Shown one piece after another: positions 6,601 through 8,096 of a stretch of 8,096 nucleotides of DNA; the first letter of the stretch is position 1; each line of letters starts with the position of its first letter. The DNA lies in contig DBCP01000077.1 in NCBI GenBank assembly GCA_002293105.1, forward strand, positions 1-8,096. Reading direction: 5' to 3'. The stretch is from Bacteroidetes bacterium UBA955. GTDB lineage: Bacteria > Bacteroidota > Bacteroidia > NS11-12g > UBA955. The position numbers were made by a program, and so were the translations under genes. Below the pieces are notes generated by a model. It was not told where the DNA came from and did not search any database. It saw nothing but the letters and a program-made list of their open reading frames with translations.

Positions 6601-8075
6601 TCAAGCAACAATATCCTTGGACAGGCGCAAATCCTACCCACGTTTGGACAACTTCAGATGGAGGCAGCGGTTCTGGTGATTCTTTGGTGAGGTCTTTCAC
6701 CGCGATGGGTAAGTATCGTGTTTTCCATAGTATTACGACGAATGATGGCTGTTTTGATTCCACTTCGGAAGTGGTTGATGTTGTGCCATCGCCCAAAGCA
6801 TCGTTTACCACAAGCAAGGATACTGCTTGTTTGGGCGGACATCAATTCACGTTTACTGATAATACTGTCTTTGGTTCAACCTATACCAGTGAATGGTCTT
6901 TGGGTGATGGAACCAAATCTACTTTGAAGAGCATTACCGCAAAAGGCTATCTGTCGGCCGGTAAATTTGATGTCAAGTTGGTGCTTTCTTCTTCTGCGGG
7001 TTGTAAGGATTCCATCACGAAATCAGTGAATGTTTGGCCTGTGCCGCAAGCCAATTTTGCGGTGAACAATGCAGAACAGTGTTTAACAGGGAATTCCTTT
7101 GTTGCAAGCAATATTACTTCTGAAAATTCTGCAACCGGTGTAGCGTATACTTGGTTGGTGAAGGGAGTGCCATTGGCGAGCGTAAAAAACATTCCTGCTC
7201 AAACCTTGCCTGATACCGGAGACTATCCAGTGAAATTGCGTGTGGTGTCTGACAAAGGTTGTGGCAGTGAAAAGTCGATGGTATTGCGTGTAAATGAGCA
7301 TCCCACAGTGAGTATAACAGGAATGAATGCTTGTGCGGAAGTGCCCATTCAATTTGGATCAAATGCAAAGGTGAATCGCGGAAGTATTGCTTCTTACAGC
7401 TGGAATTTCGGCAATGGTTTTACTTCGAACATTGCAAATCCCCTGCAAGCGTACAGTACAGACGGAGCTTATAATGTGAGTTTGACAGTGGTTTCTGACA
7501 AAGGATGTTCAACAACATCAGCGGCTTTGCCCATTGCGGTGCAGCCGAAGCCAGTGGCAGACTTTACAGGGGAGTATTTACTGTCGCGCGGACTTGAGAC
7601 CGATTGGAAATTTACCTTTACGGGCAAGAATACGGATACCTACAATTGGGTGTTCCAAGACGGACAGACTTCTACGTCGAGTGTGCCATTCTTCATGACA
7701 TTCTCCGGAACGGGGGATTTCAAGACGATGTTGATCGCAAGCAATTCGAGTGGGTGTTCGGATACCATTTGGAAGAATATTTTCTTGAAGCCAGAGTTGT
7801 TGTTCCATTTGCCCAATGCCTTTACGCCAAACGTGGATGGATTGAATGAGGAGTTTAAGCCATTCCAATCTTTTGGGATGTCGAAGTACCGCATGACAAT
7901 TGTGAATCGTTGGGGAGAGATCTTGTTCTACTCAGAGGATCCAAGTGTGGGATGGAAGGGTCTTGACGCTGAGGGCGATCCGGTGATGGAAGGTGTTTAC
8001 GCGTATGCAATTACGTTCCGTTATATCGACGGGGTGATGCATGCTTACAAGGGCACTGTGACGATTATAAAGTAA
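3567..8075 (+). CDS. Secreted multidomain surface protein: IgGFc-binding-like N-terminus, PKD/Ig-like repeats, T9SS type B sorting domain
   Basis: A 1502-aa exported protein. Residues 1-25 form a signal peptide with probable cleavage next to Ala24-Gln25. Residues about 26-483 resemble the IgGFc-binding N-terminal domain (Pfam IgGFc_binding), with strand patterns such as 'GLRIVAKDPVNVYC' and 'STDKPAYVVQYM' seen in Bacteroidota members. Residues about 486-1409 hold eleven PKD/Ig-like units of roughly 70-90 aa; clear PKD cores are YRWNFGDG (516-523), WDFGNG (768-773), WSLGDG (1110-1115) and WNFGNG (1279-1284). Residues about 1412-1502 form the gliding-motility-associated C-terminal domain (CHU_C, T9SS type B): LPNAFTPNVDGLNEEF at 1415-1430, NRWGEILF, GWKG, GVYAYAITF and a terminal KGTVTIIK. 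The protein should cross the inner membrane by Sec and the outer membrane by T9SS, then act at the surface or be released. An adhesion or matrix role is likely by architecture, but no ligand can be named and no catalytic domain was recognised. The ATG is fixed by the signal peptide. It probably has its own promoter, since 116 bp separate it from mnmA. Confidence 0.93.
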   Translation: MKIIKKITLVLFILFLASGKNLNAQITSTGKTFYMSFMEMETRNGGLPDTLLLFVTSEVNTTLVLDNPRVAGSNQTVNITAGKVNRIEVDRTYYYPVGSEFTATDVNSKKGLRIVAKDPVNVYCLNLELNRSDATFVLPYESIPSAPEFYIASFPNNAGTGGFPTSNRWAESEFVIIGMDANVKVEITPTVDTKGGKTAGTPFTVTLARGQVYELQSKNTDGTNNTDPAATSWSTTGAIKGDLTGTRVRVVEGCGKINVFSGARSSHVTKGNCGSGINGRDHLYTQVLPTAALGKDYVLMPFSGQTGGYAYKVIAAKDTTKVFVNGTLVNTILKKGQWIYGHITTAVATSISTDKPAYVVQYMKNGVCSGLSGQNGDPAMFISPDVNQQLIKTLVGTATTSNMNQHWVNILIRQTAKNSVKVNGSSITAGSFTNVGTKYAYAQVKVNNPSSNTIQSDSGFVCVAYGVGPYESYAYSAGAVFENVDYDIKVTRKTQCPGEDVKIEAVVAGKPKIKGYRWNFGDGTSDTGKSVVHKFKKIGTYYVVVKIPITADCGQVDTITRSKIVTIKQGPVFDFPDTTTQCSTAVKQLFTGPTSNKFLYKWQDSTRLQTFTMQKEGKVWLRVLDTSTNCVTIDSSWVRRADALNAKINFDTLDMCYKTNRFVMTDGTKFNNDAWKISRWRLFDDYKQMFVSRDSFRFRYTFDSLSTNKLRYIVESTKGCRDTIDTLLIVYPYPMAKLAASSAYFCQNADVTFTDSSVSNEGVGSSIWDFGNGAKDTALPYTTKYKFTAEGSFKVRLITVTPFGCRDTIDSTFVVRPAPLNKIDIKQISLCLKTNEFDFTDQSTISAGTYTTGWTFKNNQTATTSAIKSVKFTDTGWHRVILKNTSDYGCIDIDTVKVFVAPEPKAYFQVTDSSQCFQGHFFDLADASTAPINALLNSKSDWKYQNGTYNYAKIVPNKTFTSPGKYWIRIIATTAVGCKDSFQREVEVFDMPKADILGAGKQQCLAGNKFTFKQQYPWTGANPTHVWTTSDGGSGSGDSLVRSFTAMGKYRVFHSITTNDGCFDSTSEVVDVVPSPKASFTTSKDTACLGGHQFTFTDNTVFGSTYTSEWSLGDGTKSTLKSITAKGYLSAGKFDVKLVLSSSAGCKDSITKSVNVWPVPQANFAVNNAEQCLTGNSFVASNITSENSATGVAYTWLVKGVPLASVKNIPAQTLPDTGDYPVKLRVVSDKGCGSEKSMVLRVNEHPTVSITGMNACAEVPIQFGSNAKVNRGSIASYSWNFGNGFTSNIANPLQAYSTDGAYNVSLTVVSDKGCSTTSAALPIAVQPKPVADFTGEYLLSRGLETDWKFTFTGKNTDTYNWVFQDGQTSTSSVPFFMTFSGTGDFKTMLIASNSSGCSDTIWKNIFLKPELLFHLPNAFTPNVDGLNEEFKPFQSFGMSKYRMTIVNRWGEILFYSEDPSVGWKGLDAEGDPVMEGVYAYAITFRYIDGVMHAYKGTVTIIK
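3642..5015 (+). other. IgGFc-binding-like N-terminal region
   Basis: Residues 26-483 of the large protein. The stretch is rich in short beta strands and contains five cysteines (124, 254, 273, 368, 462). Four segments share a loose pattern of a 'VxVxG/D' strand, a Gly turn, and a final 'D-(K/P/S)-x-V-x-V' strand (roughly residues 61-128, 183-263, 320-365 and 417-468). The resemblance to the IgGFc_binding family is by pattern recognition only. In the human mucus protein FCGBP this domain type is at the N-terminus; in bacteria its ligand is generally unknown, so IgG binding should not be assumed. Confidence 0.7.
5022..7793 (+). repeat. Array of eleven PKD/Ig-like protein repeats
   Basis: Residues 486-1409 form a tandem protein-level array. 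A typical unit runs 'P-x-A-x-F', then a first Cys, a 'F-x-F-x-D' strand, a central 'Y-x-W-x-F-G-D/N-G' turn, 'G-x-Y/F-x-V-x-L', and a closing 'G-C-x-D-S/T-I'. The central Trp is kept in all eleven units (518, 602, 680, 768, 854, 942, 1027, 1110, 1196, 1279, 1361), while the FGDG turn is clear in only four. Unit 2 (about 576-640) is shorter and more like the Bacteroidota Ig-like 'YxWxDS...V.V.D...C' type. The units are well diverged in DNA, so the array is old. It probably forms a stiff stalk. Confidence 0.85.
7800..8072 (+). other. T9SS type B C-terminal sorting domain (CHU_C)
   Basis: Residues 1412-1502. The opening PNAFTPNVDGLNEEF is the hallmark of the gliding-motility-associated C-terminal domain, followed by 'IVNRWGEILF', 'GWKG', 'GVYAYAITF' and 'KGTVTIIK' ending at the last residue. 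In this family the domain is the outer-membrane translocation signal for type IX secretion, and type B cargo such as SprB-like adhesins often needs a PorP/SprF-type partner. No such partner gene is in the window. Confidence 0.93.
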
Positions 8076-8096
8076 CGATTGTTGGGGTGGTGGATT

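Noticed and set aside
6060..6641. A 193-codon open frame on the - strand within the large surface-protein gene
   Set aside because: It is antisense to clear PKD-like repeats and the product shows no recognisable family features.
7604..7849. An 81-codon + strand open frame in another frame near the end of the large gene
   Set aside because: It overlaps the last repeat and the start of the T9SS domain, which are convincing in their own frame.
8076..8096. The last 21 bases after the large gene
   Set aside because: Too short to judge; no hairpin, start codon with signal, or other element is visible.

Overview
The window comes from a member of the Bacteroidota. Three things point there. The large secreted protein has a C-terminal domain of the type B sorting class used by the type IX secretion system (T9SS), and the truncated first gene ends in what looks like a type A sorting domain. 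The MnmA protein is the longer (396 aa) form resembling flavobacterial homologues. The signal peptide ends in the Asn-Ala-Gln pattern common in this phylum. The sequence alone does not support a finer placement.

Layout: all genes lie on the + strand. (1) 1-165 is the 3' end of a gene whose product ends in a T9SS type A-like sorting domain. (2) After 22 bp, 188-2233 encodes a 681-aa inner-membrane protein with a von Willebrand factor A (VWA) domain, an intact MIDAS metal site, Ig-like segments and a C-terminal membrane anchor. (3) After 26 bp, 2260-3450 encodes MnmA, the tRNA 2-thiouridylase. (4) A 116-bp intergenic region carries a perfect 8-bp inverted repeat just upstream of the next start codon. 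(5) 3567-8075 encodes a 1502-aa secreted protein: signal peptide, an IgGFc-binding-like N-terminal region, eleven PKD/Ig-like repeats, and a T9SS type B sorting domain. The last 21 bases hold nothing recognisable.

How they fit together: the short gaps make 1-3450 a plausible transcription unit, although no functional link between the VWA protein and tRNA thiolation can be read from the sequence. The large gene probably has its own promoter. It looks like a cell-surface or released adhesin-type protein exported by Sec and then T9SS. The most distinctive feature is its regular ladder of cysteine pairs, one pair in each of ten successive repeats, with the last repeat left with a single cysteine. 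The N-terminal region also shows a faint four-fold internal repeat. No RNA genes, mobile elements, CRISPR arrays or broken genes were seen. No wholly new system is evident; the surface protein is the part most worth following up.
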